From: a virus
Virus record (IMG/VR): IMGVR_UViG_3300045257_000283
Location: 1-38,909 of that record
Reading direction: 5' to 3' (one strand)
DNA: 38,909 bases
This document shows, piece by piece, positions 23,652 to 29,702 of this stretch. The notes under the pieces are model-generated. The model saw only the letters and a list, made by a program, of their open reading frames with translations. It did no database searches and had not been told where the DNA came from. The translations under genes were made by a program, and so were the position numbers. Position 1 is the stretch's first letter; each line of letters opens with the position of its first letter.

Positions 23652-24314
23652 TCACTTCCACTCCCTCAAACGCTTAACCCTGGCCTCGTTAGCTTCGTCA
23701 GTCAGGTCTGCATACACCATCGTGCTCCGGATATCCGCATGCCCCACGTGGGCTCGGACCTGCATAATGCTCTCCCCCTGATCGCTGACCAGGTGGGTGC
23801 AACAGGAATGCTTCAAGCAGTGCGGATGAGCCTTCTCGAGTGGAATCTCGGCTCGCCGGCAATACTCGCGCATCATGTCGAAGATCCGGATCCGGGAGAT
23901 GGGGGTGCCGTTCCGGGATGGGAAGAGCGTACCCGGCTTGATGCCTCGCTTTCGCAGCCAGGCGCGCACCGCTACCGCGGCGGCCGGCACCACGCCACAC
24001 TCGCCGCTAATGGAGCCCTTCAACCGATGGATATTGATGCGATCGAGATCACGCGCAGATCCAGGCCTGTAATCAGAGAGTTGCAGCTTGCCAATCTCGC
24101 TGGCGCGCAGCCCGTGATGGTACAACAGCCGGAATATCGCCCGGTCCCGGGCATTGTCGATGACCTTGAAGAGCCGGTCTTTCTCTGGAATTGTGAGATA
24201 TGGAGGGAGTTTTCTGGCCTTGCGTTTTCGCTTGATTTTACTGGGTTTTTCGACCAACCGAACATAATGAGTTTTAGGTTTGGTTCGAGCCTTCTTTACG
24301 GGCGTTTTTCCCAT
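23652..24314 (-). CDS. int: Tyrosine-type integrase, minimal catalytic form
   Basis: A 220-residue tyrosine recombinase for site-specific integration. Catalytic residues visible are Arg70 (HHGLRASEIG), Lys99 (RLKGS), His165 (HPHCLKHS), His192 (VGHAD) and the nucleophile Tyr201 (MVYADL). The second catalytic arginine of the HxxR box is Lys168. The N-terminus is only about 35 very basic residues; the usual SAM-like core-binding and arm-binding domains are missing, so the protein is shorter than typical phage integrases. GGA lies close to the ATG at 24314. The AT-rich, repeat-bearing control region directly upstream (24315-24699) is the best place to look for attP. Confidence 0.88.
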   Translation of the reverse strand: MGKTPVKKARTKPKTHYVRLVEKPSKIKRKRKARKLPPYLTIPEKDRLFKVIDNARDRAIFRLLYHHGLRASEIGKLQLSDYRPGSARDLDRINIHRLKGSISGECGVVPAAAVAVRAWLRKRGIKPGTLFPSRNGTPISRIRIFDMMREYCRRAEIPLEKAHPHCLKHSCCTHLVSDQGESIMQVRAHVGHADIRSTMVYADLTDEANEARVKRLREWK

Positions 24315-24699
24315 GATTCCATCAGTTTAGCGTCTCCGCCACTCACTCGTAATGTTCGGTTAAAAAAGTGCCGATTTTGGCAGAAAAATGCCGGCCCTGC
24401 GCGCCACGCCTGCCACGGGCGCCGGGCGCGCCGCGCGGAATGACACGAAAATGACACACCAAAAGGGGGGGCGGAAACTTGCCTTTCTTTATTATTCAAC
24501 GAGTTATAAACGCGGAATGATAGTAAATTGAGACACCCTCAAATGGGGTAAGCCCCCGCGGCCGGCCGCGCGACCAGTACCCCCATCCGCACACCCTCAC
24601 GATTTAAATAGCATTCCAGCGGCGTGCGTTTCTATACTGACGAAGGGGTGCGGGTCCGCGATCGGCCACGCGGACGGTACCCCCATCCGCGCACCTAAA
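24315..24699. promoter_or_regulatory. Integration/regulatory intergenic region, attP candidate
   Basis: 385 bp without a convincing gene, between the divergent integrase and the excisionase-like gene. It holds a TGCC-GATTTT-GGCA hairpin (about 24368-24385), two ATGACAC copies 11 bp apart (24440, 24451), an AT-rich stretch at about 24480-24530, TTGAG-ACACC-CTCAA (24528-24542), a 14-bp perfect palindrome CGCGGCCGGCCGCG (24557-24570), a TATACT -10-like box at 24633-24638, and GTCCGCG-N8-CGCGGAC (24654-24675). Such clustering is typical of arm-type sites and operators of an int/xis switch, but no core site can be named. Confidence 0.55.
24555..24695. repeat. Pair of ~40-bp direct repeats exactly 100 bp apart
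   Basis: The segment 24555-24595 is repeated at 24655-24695. The right part, GTACCCCCATCCGC followed by (A/G)CACC, is nearly perfect (24577-24595, 24677-24695). The left part is diverged, yet each copy carries its own inverted repeat. The second copy ends 4 nt before the ATG at 24700, a good operator position. Confidence 0.8.
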
Positions 24700-25248
24700 A
24701 TGGAAATCACACAAATCGAATGGGTAAGCAAAGAAGAAGCCGGAGTTCTGCTGGGCACCATCGGCAGGCCCCTAAGTAGCAGACGAGTGCTCGAGCTCGC
24801 GAAGGAGGGCAGGATAGAATCCGGCCGGTCACGAGACCCGAATAACGGGCAGACTGTGGTCCGGATCCACGCCGGCAGCATCGAGCGCTACCTCGAGAAG
24901 AAGAAGAACCCGGAGCCCGTGCCCCACCCGAAAGAGCGCGAGGTACGCGAACCGCAGACCTCGCAGGGCCGGCGCGGCACCGGGGAGCTGGCAGAGCTGG
25001 TGCGCGTGGTGCGCGAAGGGTGCGCGGCCGCGGGGCCCGCACGCCTGTGGCTGACGCTTCAGGAGGCTGTGGACTACTCTGGGCTGCCGGCTGCCGTTCT
25101 AGTCCAGTTCATCGCGATCGGCCGGCTGCCGGCACTCGACGTGGGTAAGGGGCGCCGCGGCGGCCGGTGGCGGATACGAAGGATTGACCTCCGGCAACTC
25201 GACGCTCGACCGCTCAGCCTGCCTCAAATCAGGGAGCAAAACGCGTAG
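24700..25248 (+). CDS. DNA-binding protein with two excisionase-like domains
   Basis: A 182-residue protein with two similar winged-helix units. The N-terminal one reads WVSKEEAGVLLG, a recognition helix (SSRRVLELAKEGRI) and a wing (NNGQTVVRIHAGSIERYLEKK). The C-terminal one reads LWLTLQEAVDYSGLPAAVLV, QFIAIGRLPALDVG, then GGRWRIRRIDLRQLD. They are joined by a charged linker (residues about 70-110). This is the excisionase/MerR-like fold used by phage Xis proteins and recombination directionality factors. It is divergent from the integrase across the repeat-rich region, so an Xis or integrase-promoter regulator role is likely. No Shine-Dalgarno precedes the ATG. Confidence 0.72.
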   Translation: MEITQIEWVSKEEAGVLLGTIGRPLSSRRVLELAKEGRIESGRSRDPNNGQTVVRIHAGSIERYLEKKKNPEPVPHPKEREVREPQTSQGRRGTGELAELVRVVREGCAAAGPARLWLTLQEAVDYSGLPAAVLVQFIAIGRLPALDVGKGRRGGRWRIRRIDLRQLDARPLSLPQIREQNA

Positions 25249-25249
25249 T

Positions 25250-25684
25250 TCAAGGCGTGGCGGGGGGCACCGAACGTCGCTCCAGGTCCCCCGCCAGTTC
25301 CCGCTGCATCTCTTCGATCCGGTAATCTCGGAACGATCCGATCAGGCCGGCAACCTGAACATCCTCGACCTCCACATTCTCCTTCAGAAATCGGGATAGA
25401 AAGCTTTCTGTGCGGGCGGCCGTCGCGGCTTCGATCAGCGATAACCCGAGGTGTTGGGAGTCCAATGGATCCAGCTGCGCCTCGTAATCACCGAGGCGTA
25501 CCACCACCTTTCCACCATCGGAAGACAGGATCGTGGTGACCTCGAATACGCTAGCCGGCGGGCTCACGATCGCGGCCACGAGGCCCCGGATGTCCTGCAT
25601 GAAGCGCTCATCCAGCGCTGGATCATTCGGGCGCCACTGCTGAATGAAGCGCTTCAACTGGTCGCTATACCGCGGCTGTGCCAT
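25250..25684 (-). CDS. Hypothetical acidic protein
   Basis: A 144-residue protein with a clear AGGGAGA ribosome binding site, convergent with the preceding gene (1-nt gap). The N-terminal helix has QLKRFIQQWRPNDPALDERF, the middle is alternating beta sequence (SVFEVTTILSSDGGKVVVRL), and the C-terminus is helical and charged (SFRDYRIEEMQRELAGDLER). No family is recognised. As the only minus-strand gene here it might belong to lysogeny control, but it has no helix-turn-helix signature. Confidence 0.7.
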   Translation of the reverse strand: MAQPRYSDQLKRFIQQWRPNDPALDERFMQDIRGLVAAIVSPPASVFEVTTILSSDGGKVVVRLGDYEAQLDPLDSQHLGLSLIEAATAARTESFLSRFLKENVEVEDVQVAGLIGSFRDYRIEEMQRELAGDLERRSVPPATP

Positions 25685-25710
25685 ATCTCCCTATTCTATG
25701 CGTCGGGGGT

Positions 25711-25738
25711 TTGAAGGCCGGCCGGCGTGGGGTATACG
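25711..25738 (+). promoter_or_regulatory. Promoter for the 79-aa basic protein
   Basis: TTGAAG (25711-25716), 16-bp spacer, TATACG (25733-25738); a shifted -10, TACGAT, would give an 18-bp spacer. The start point would fall at about 25745-25747, on the ATG at 25747. No ribosome binding site is present, so this is a second likely leaderless transcript. Confidence 0.5.
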
Positions 25739-25746
25739 ATTTTCCC

Positions 25747-25986
25747 ATGCTGGACATAGAGCAACTGTTGGCTGATCTTTGGGCCCGGCTGGAGGTACTC
25801 GACAAGGCAATCCGGGCGCTTTCCCGGATCCAGGGTGTACCGGCCCGGCCCATAGCCGCCCGGCCCGTTAGAAGGCGTGGTCGGAAATCGATGTCTGCAG
25901 AAGAGCGCCAGGTGGTATCCGCTCGCATGCGGCGCTACTGGGCTCAGCGCAGGGCAGGGAAGGCCGCGAGCGGGACTTCACGCTGA
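25747..25986 (+). CDS. Small basic protein with RxxRK..S.EER DNA-binding-like tail
   Basis: A 79-residue protein. The ATG at 25747 is chosen because a promoter occupies the upstream in-frame extension. Residues 1-30 form an acidic amphipathic helix (MLDIEQLLADLWARLEVLDK), probably for dimerisation. The C-terminus is very basic (PVRRRGRKSMSAEERQVVSA, then RMRRYWAQRR). That S.EER....ARM...WA.R pattern is common at the end of small bacterial regulators and resembles an AT-hook/H-NS-tail-like contact with DNA. The intrinsic terminator at 26056 follows. A regulatory role is inferred. Confidence 0.65.
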   Translation: MLDIEQLLADLWARLEVLDKAIRALSRIQGVPARPIAARPVRRRGRKSMSAEERQVVSARMRRYWAQRRAGKAASGTSR

Positions 25987-26012
25987 TCACTTTCCCGGGT
26001 GAATCAGAGCAG

Positions 26013-26087
26013 TATAATCGGGGAAAGCAGTCTAGAACGAACACTATCGCAAAGGAAAGCCCGCCAGAGTCCACGGCGGGCTTTTTT
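26013..26087 (+). ncRNA. Possible short transcription unit
   Basis: A perfect TATAAT (26013-26018) stands about 38 bp before the terminator stem and 26 bp after the previous gene. If used, it would make an RNA of about 62 nt ending in the terminator hairpin. No convincing -35 box is found at the right distance, so this may simply be part of the 3' UTR of the upstream gene. Confidence 0.25.
26056..26087. terminator. Bidirectional intrinsic terminator
   Basis: A 10-bp perfect stem AAAGCCCGCC (26056-26065) / GGCGGGCTTT (26075-26084), 9-nt loop, then a six-T run on the + strand. On the minus strand the hairpin is followed by TTTCCTTTG, weaker but usable. It separates the + strand gene ending at 25986 from the long minus-strand operon ending at 26126. 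Confidence 0.9.
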
Positions 26088-26125
26088 GCTTTCTGTCCTT
26101 CCGCTGGTCCGCGCTGCGGGGCGTT

Positions 26126-26428
26126 TCATAGCGATCTCCCAACACCATATTCGCCCGAATCGACGGACGCAAACTGACGTACGGCCGCGTCCGGCCGGCG
26201 CCACGGCTCGAAACTTTCGAGCCATTGCCAATAGGCAACGCGCGGAATGTAGGTTGCGCGCTTGCCCATTTGGAAACTCGGGAGTATCCCGTCGCGCACC
26301 AAGCTATATGCGGCAAGAATGCCCATACCGGACACGTACGCAACCTCGGCAACCGTCATCAAATCTTTGCCGCGATCGCCGAGGCGCGGCCGGAGCGACG
26401 TACGCTCCCGCACCGGTTCGTTCTTCAC
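26126..26428 (-). CDS. Excisionase-family HTH protein
   Basis: A 100-residue protein, last gene of the minus operon. The GTG at 26428 overlaps the previous TGA (GTGA). Residues about 22-70 match the excisionase/MerR-like HTH: LMTVAEVAYVSGMGILAAYS, then LVRDGILPSFQMGKRATYIP and a helix (YWQWLESFEPW). These proteins bind DNA at att or promoter regions. With the 24700 gene this makes two candidates for Xis in the genome. The C-terminal 30 residues are polar and probably unstructured. Confidence 0.75.
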   Translation of the reverse strand: MKNEPVRERTSLRPRLGDRGKDLMTVAEVAYVSGMGILAAYSLVRDGILPSFQMGKRATYIPRVAYWQWLESFEPWRRPDAAVRQFASVDSGEYGVGRSL

Positions 26429-26721
26429 AGCGGGTCTATCCCCCAGTCGGTCGCGACTTCGACCCATTCGTGGATTCCGCGGCGGCCGGTGATCTTATGT
26501 GCTGCCTGGCGCAGCTCCTCGAGCTCAGCGCGGCCGGCAGCGTCCATATTCGGGTTCTGGTCCCACACTGGGGCCTCGATCCACTGCACCAGGTAGGAGC
26601 GAATCAAGCCCACGTCGTAATTCGTAAGCGGCTCCTCCTGCAGGTAGCGCTTCATCGCCTCGGCCAGGCGGCCGCTGGTCTCGTGCATCCAGTAGAGGGG
26701 CGGGGAAGGTGTAGGGCTCAT
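26425..26721 (-). CDS. Hypothetical protein, minus early operon
   Basis: A 98-residue, mostly helical protein (SGRLAEAMKRYLQEEPLTNY, DVGLIRSYLVQWIEAPVWDQ). It overlaps both neighbours by 4 nt (ATGA and GTGA). No known family recognised. The pattern resembles other conserved small phage early proteins, but no role can be given. Confidence 0.7.
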   Translation of the reverse strand: MSPTPSPPLYWMHETSGRLAEAMKRYLQEEPLTNYDVGLIRSYLVQWIEAPVWDQNPNMDAAGRAELEELRQAAHKITGRRGIHEWVEVATDWGIDPL

Positions 26722-26951
26722 GGCTCAAATAGCCTCATGCGAAGCTGGTCATCGTCGGTGATTTGCTCCTGGTCCGGCCCACAGCGCCGCGCCAGGAAAT
26801 TGAAAACCACTGCCCCCCGCAGAACCTGTAGACAGACCGCCGCATCGGCAACCTCGATGACCCGCATCGTTAGGGTCGGGCGGCCTTGTTTCCACACCCG
26901 GACCTCAGTGCCAGGTTCAAGCTCGCTTACTTTTAGTTCCCGTCCGCTCAT
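26718..26951 (-). CDS. Hypothetical small beta protein
   Basis: A 77-residue protein. The start MSGREL at 26951, in an ATGA overlap with the upstream gene, is chosen over longer in-frame starts that lie inside that gene. The sequence is mainly beta (VSELEPGTEVRVWKQGRPTL, TMRVIEVADAAVCLQVLRGA), like a small SH3/Tudor-type barrel. Unknown function. Confidence 0.7.
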   Translation of the reverse strand: MSGRELKVSELEPGTEVRVWKQGRPTLTMRVIEVADAAVCLQVLRGAVVFNFLARRCGPDQEQITDDDQLRMRLFEP

Positions 26952-27169
26952 CGGAAGCCTTCGATGAAATGGCGCATTTCGGGTGCCGTATGTAGGCTGC
27001 CTATCATGTACAACTGCATGCCGAGATCGTAACCGGGGTGGTTTTTCGTTTCCGGATGCTTCGTCAAATCGGACCCGATGGATGTTAGGGCCTGGAGCAA
27101 ATCGCCCATCTCGACATATTCCAGGGCGCGCTGCTTTGCCCACTCCAAATGCTCATCACGGGTGATCAT
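26948..27169 (-). CDS. Conserved phage early protein (MITRDEHLEW type)
   Basis: A 73-residue helical protein: MITRDEHLEWAKQRALEYVE, a SDLTKHPETKNH turn, and a final MRHFIEGF. This exact style (M-T-R-(D/E)-E-H-L-x-W-x-K-x-R-A-L-E-Y ... FIEGF) recurs in many siphophage and podophage early regions, from memory. No function is established. It overlaps both neighbours as ATGA. Confidence 0.75.
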   Translation of the reverse strand: MITRDEHLEWAKQRALEYVEMGDLLQALTSIGSDLTKHPETKNHPGYDLGMQLYMIGSLHTAPEMRHFIEGFR

Positions 27170-27372
27170 GCGCCCCTCTGCAGGCCTCGTTTTTTGTACG
27201 CGATCCGGCGCGCCAATTCGAGGAGTTCCTTGTAATCGACATGCAGGGCTTCCCGATCGCCTTTCAGGCGGATCTTGAGGTATCGGGGGTGAAGACTGAC
27301 CACAAGGGCCACGGTGCGCTCGAAAACTTCAGTTTCTCGTACGACGGGCGAATCGGGGCGTATTTTCGTCAT
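27166..27372 (-). CDS. Hypothetical small basic protein
   Basis: A 68-residue protein with a strong GGAGG 8 nt upstream of the ATG. Its start overlaps the end of the MerR-like gene by 44 nt, unusually long for this operon, but the ribosome binding site supports it. The sequence has a beta segment (VALVVSLHPRYLKIRLKG) and a basic helical end (LARRIAYKKRGLQRGA). No family is recognised. Confidence 0.65.
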   Translation of the reverse strand: MTKIRPDSPVVRETEVFERTVALVVSLHPRYLKIRLKGDREALHVDYKELLELARRIAYKKRGLQRGA

Positions 27373-27712
27373 CCAGGCGCCTCCGGAGATCTTCTACGGA
27401 TACCACACGGCAGGGACCGGGGCACGCGGCTACGTAAGGAATCAACCCATCACGGCTGCACCAGCACGCCGTATTTGGGCCGGCAATCACGAGGTACTCC
27501 CCCTGCGGGGTCCCGATCCGCAGCTTGCGGATGCGGTGGAGCGAGACGCCTTTGTACCGTAGTTCGGCGACAATGGCCGCGGTCAAGGATTGCGCCTCAT
27601 CGAAGTCGCGCCCGCGGGCGGTCCTGGTCGATACAATCACGCCGGTGTTGTGCCACCACTGAAGTTCACGCGGGGTGATCCGGTATCGCTGGCAAAGTTC
27701 GGCGGGCGTCAC
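27329..27712 (-). CDS. MerR-like helix-turn-helix protein
   Basis: A 127-residue protein. The GTG at 27712 overlaps the stop of the preceding tiny membrane gene and is preferred to a much longer frame that runs through the HNH gene. The N-terminal 70 residues have MerR-type layout: VTPAELCQRYRITPRELQWW, HNTGVIVS, GRDFDEAQSLTAAIVAELRY, KGVSLHRIRKL. The C-terminal half contains three cysteines (CWC, then PGPC) and could bind a metal or ligand, as in MerR effectors. A regulatory role within the minus operon is likely. Candidate for the missing lysogeny regulator. Confidence 0.72.
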   Translation of the reverse strand: MTPAELCQRYRITPRELQWWHNTGVIVSTRTARGRDFDEAQSLTAAIVAELRYKGVSLHRIRKLRIGTPQGEYLVIAGPNTACWCSRDGLIPYVAACPGPCRVVSVEDLRRRLDDENTPRFARRTRN

Positions 27713-27798
27713 CGTCGCCGCCCGCTGCGATCCCCTCGGGAAACGTCGATCACCAGCAGGGCCAGCACAATCACCGCAACCGCCATAATCACTTCCAT
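27709..27798 (-). CDS. Tiny membrane protein (29 aa)
   Basis: A 29-residue frame (MEVIMAVAVIVLALLVIDVS, then a basic RGDRSGRRR tail) starting inside the end of the HNH gene (10-nt overlap) with GGAG 5 nt upstream. It is a single hydrophobic helix with a positively charged C-terminus. Its stop overlaps the GTG of the MerR-like gene. Too short for automatic gene callers. Its role is unknown. Confidence 0.55.
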   Translation of the reverse strand: MEVIMAVAVIVLALLVIDVSRGDRSGRRR

Positions 27799-28088
27799 AG
27801 CTTCTCCAGCAGCGGCCGGCCGCGGTCCTTACGCGCCCGCCTGGTTTCGCGGGCCTTGGCGGCCCATATGTCGTAATCGATCGCGTGGTGACAGCGGGAA
27901 CAGACCGCGGCCAGGTTCTCCAGGTCATCGTTGCGCGGGTTCTGATCGAGGTGCGCCACATCAAGGCCGCCAATGGGGATTATGTGGCAACGCTCGCAGC
28001 GGCCGCCGCAACGCGCCAAAATCTTCGGACGGGTCTGGGTGCGCCACTTGTGGCCGTAAAGCTTTTTCAGTTCAGGAGCGATCGGCAT
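27789..28088 (-). CDS. HNH endonuclease
   Basis: A 99-residue HNH nuclease: C31-E-R-C34 and C63-S-R-C66 form the structural zinc site, AH at 45-46 supplies the first catalytic His, ENL at 57-59 the Asn and HH at 67-68 the last His (LDVAHLDQNPRNDDLENLAA). Small stand-alone HNH proteins in phages act in packaging (near terminase) or as homing or host-DNA nucleases. Here it is far from the terminase and inside an early operon, so a homing or genome-processing role is more likely. It overlaps the upstream gene by 17 nt. Confidence 0.88.
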   Translation of the reverse strand: MPIAPELKKLYGHKWRTQTRPKILARCGGRCERCHIIPIGGLDVAHLDQNPRNDDLENLAAVCSRCHHAIDYDIWAAKARETRRARKDRGRPLLEKLWK

Positions 28089-28299
28089 CGGGCTTGGACT
28101 CGTCGGGGATTTCGTAGGGAATGAAGTTTGGATTACCGGTATTCAATCGATTGGCGAAATCGACCCAGGACCAGACGGTTTTCTCGTCTCCATCACGCGC
28201 TGTTACGCCGGTGGCGATTCCAATGGCGACGAGCAGGCGGGCGTACTCGCCCTGCGTCATCTCGAGAGTGACCGTGTCGCCATTTGCGGTGTATTTCAT
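28072..28299 (-). CDS. Conserved phage early protein
   Basis: A 75-residue protein with KYTANGDTVTLEMTQGEYAR, LLVAIGIATG and NPNFIPYEIP. The combination of a VTLEMT-EYxxLL N-terminus with a GNPNFxPYEIP C-terminus is familiar from early regions of other phages, but no function is known. The start overlaps the preceding stop (ATGA). Confidence 0.72.
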   Translation of the reverse strand: MKYTANGDTVTLEMTQGEYARLLVAIGIATGVTARDGDEKTVWSWVDFANRLNTGNPNFIPYEIPDESKPDADRS

Positions 28300-28562
28300 A
28301 CGCCCACCTTCGAAAGATCCACCATCACCGGCCGGCGCATCAGCGACGGATCGCTCCCGAACCGGAAAAATCGCTGTAGCGGGTTGGGTTCGTCCAGGAA
28401 TTCTATCTCGATCATGTGGAGCGCGTGCTCGGCCAGCCTTTCGGCGTGATCGTTCGCCAGGATCGCTATCCTCGCATCGAGTTCCGCATCGTCGTCCAGC
28501 ACCAGCAGATCTTCGAACTGCTGCTCGCCGGCAACATAGCCGCGGATCGCCAGTCGGATCAT
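28296..28562 (-). CDS. Hypothetical acidic helical protein
   Basis: An 88-residue protein; the ATG at 28562 in the ATGA overlap with the radical SAM gene is chosen, because upstream in-frame codons lie in that gene. Acidic helical middle (FEDLLVLDDDAELDARIAIL, ERLAEHALHMIEIEFLDEPN). No family. It is directly coupled to the radical SAM gene and could be its accessory protein, which is speculation. Confidence 0.68.
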   Translation of the reverse strand: MIRLAIRGYVAGEQQFEDLLVLDDDAELDARIAILANDHAERLAEHALHMIEIEFLDEPNPLQRFFRFGSDPSLMRRPVMVDLSKVGV

Positions 28563-29398
28563 ATGCTGACTCCTACCGCTTGCCTCGAATGGATGATGAT
28601 TGGGCGCGCCCACTGCCTCTGAAAACTTCTCCAGGCCGGCGCGGGCCGGTGCTTCTCTGCGGTTGGTGTTTCGGGTTGCCAGAGCATCGCATGGGGAGTG
28701 AAGCCGATTCGCAGCATATCGCAGAGCCTCTTTTCTGCGGCGTCGAATGTGTCCTTCGGGTATCCGATCAGCACATAACAGCGCAGCCGGTGTGAGCAAG
28801 CGGTGAAACCGGCGCCAATCAACCGCTCGGCAGCACTCTTCAGCGTTTCGAACGGGTCGCCTGGATCATAGGCAAAGAAGCAGTTCGGCCGCGGTTTCAG
28901 ATCTGCCAGGAGGCCCACTTGGTAATCCTGAAGGGCTAACGCCTCGAGGCCGCCGGTAAACTCGATGCGCCGGCCCTGCCGGGCCAGCATCGCGAAGACC
29001 GCGCGCACATGAGGCTCGGGGCACGCTAGCAGATTATCGTCCAGGATATTCCAGCCAGCCTGGATAGGGAGCAGCCGCGGCACCGGATCCCGCTTCCAGA
29101 CAGAACAGAACCAGCATCGACGCGGGCAGCCGCGGGATGTGAAGGTGTAGCCGTCTTTGATGTATTTTCCAGGAACGAATTCGCAGCCTGGATCGCCGTA
29201 GGCAACCCCACCAACCTTGACCGGAGCCACATTCGACCATGCCGCAGCCAGTGCTTCCGCCCGCTCCTTGTCCGCGGTGAACGTGCAGTCCACATGGACC
29301 TCATCCGCTTCAGCAAACAGATCCGGTGGACCGTAAAACGCCAGATCGTCATCGGGGGTGGCTTTGGTCTTCCGCGGGAATACACGAGCCAGTTTCAT
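28559..29398 (-). CDS. Radical SAM enzyme
   Basis: A 279-residue protein with the radical SAM cluster motif Cys91-P-R-R-Cys95-W-F-Cys98 (TSRGCPRRCWFCSV), which holds a 4Fe-4S cluster used to cleave S-adenosylmethionine. Downstream are elements of the (beta/alpha)6 barrel: ILDDNLLAC (119-126), RIEFTGGLEAL (144-154), YVLIGYPKDTFDAAEKRL (208-225). The first 80 residues are an N-terminal extension with no clear motif; the protein lacks an evident TRAM or SPASM Cys-rich tail, so substrate class is open. It is tightly coupled to a small zinc-ribbon gene upstream and a small acidic gene downstream. Nucleobase, tRNA or protein modification are all possible. Confidence 0.85.
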   Translation of the reverse strand: MKLARVFPRKTKATPDDDLAFYGPPDLFAEADEVHVDCTFTADKERAEALAAAWSNVAPVKVGGVAYGDPGCEFVPGKYIKDGYTFTSRGCPRRCWFCSVWKRDPVPRLLPIQAGWNILDDNLLACPEPHVRAVFAMLARQGRRIEFTGGLEALALQDYQVGLLADLKPRPNCFFAYDPGDPFETLKSAAERLIGAGFTACSHRLRCYVLIGYPKDTFDAAEKRLCDMLRIGFTPHAMLWQPETPTAEKHRPAPAWRSFQRQWARPIIIHSRQAVGVSI

Positions 29399-29598
29399 AC
29401 GCTGACTCCTACCGGCGCCGCCGCATCGAGTCCCTCCCCCGAGTTTTTCGAGGTTGCGACGCCGGCTTGCGTCTCGTTCGCAAGATCAGGATGCGTCCAG
29501 CCCTGGCCTGTCACGTACCCGTGGCCGGCATATGGGTGCCATTCCCAGTCTGTAGACGCGTGGAGGCGCTTAACGGCGCAGGCGGGGCAGTCAGTCAT
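29395..29598 (-). CDS. Small conserved phage protein, first gene of long minus operon
   Basis: A 67-residue protein starting MTDCPACAVKRLHASTDWEW; the CPAC pair may bind metal with HPYAGHG histidines. Short proteins that begin MTDCPAC...H.....HP.AGHG....GW.HPDL occur in other phages. The ATG at 29598 has no clear Shine-Dalgarno and stands 3 nt after a 12-bp palindrome. The stop overlaps the radical SAM start (ATGA). Confidence 0.72.
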   Translation of the reverse strand: MTDCPACAVKRLHASTDWEWHPYAGHGYVTGQGWTHPDLANETQAGVATSKNSGEGLDAAAPVGVSV

Positions 29599-29702
29599 TG
29601 TAGAATCGATTCTGCCGGGTAGCTCCCGGCATTCTTTGCGGACCGGGGCGAGTGTCTTTCACCGCTCGCTCCGACCGCATGCCTTGTGAAAGGGGCCGCC
29701 CT
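29599..29702. promoter_or_regulatory. Divergent control region with palindrome and hairpin
   Basis: 104 bp between divergent genes. It carries AGAATCGATTCT (29602-29613), a perfect 12-bp palindrome, immediately followed by the hairpin GCCGGG-TAGCT-CCCGGC (29614-29630) and ATTCTTT. A regulator dimer on the palindrome would sit over the minus-strand start. No consensus promoter is recognisable on either strand. Confidence 0.55.
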
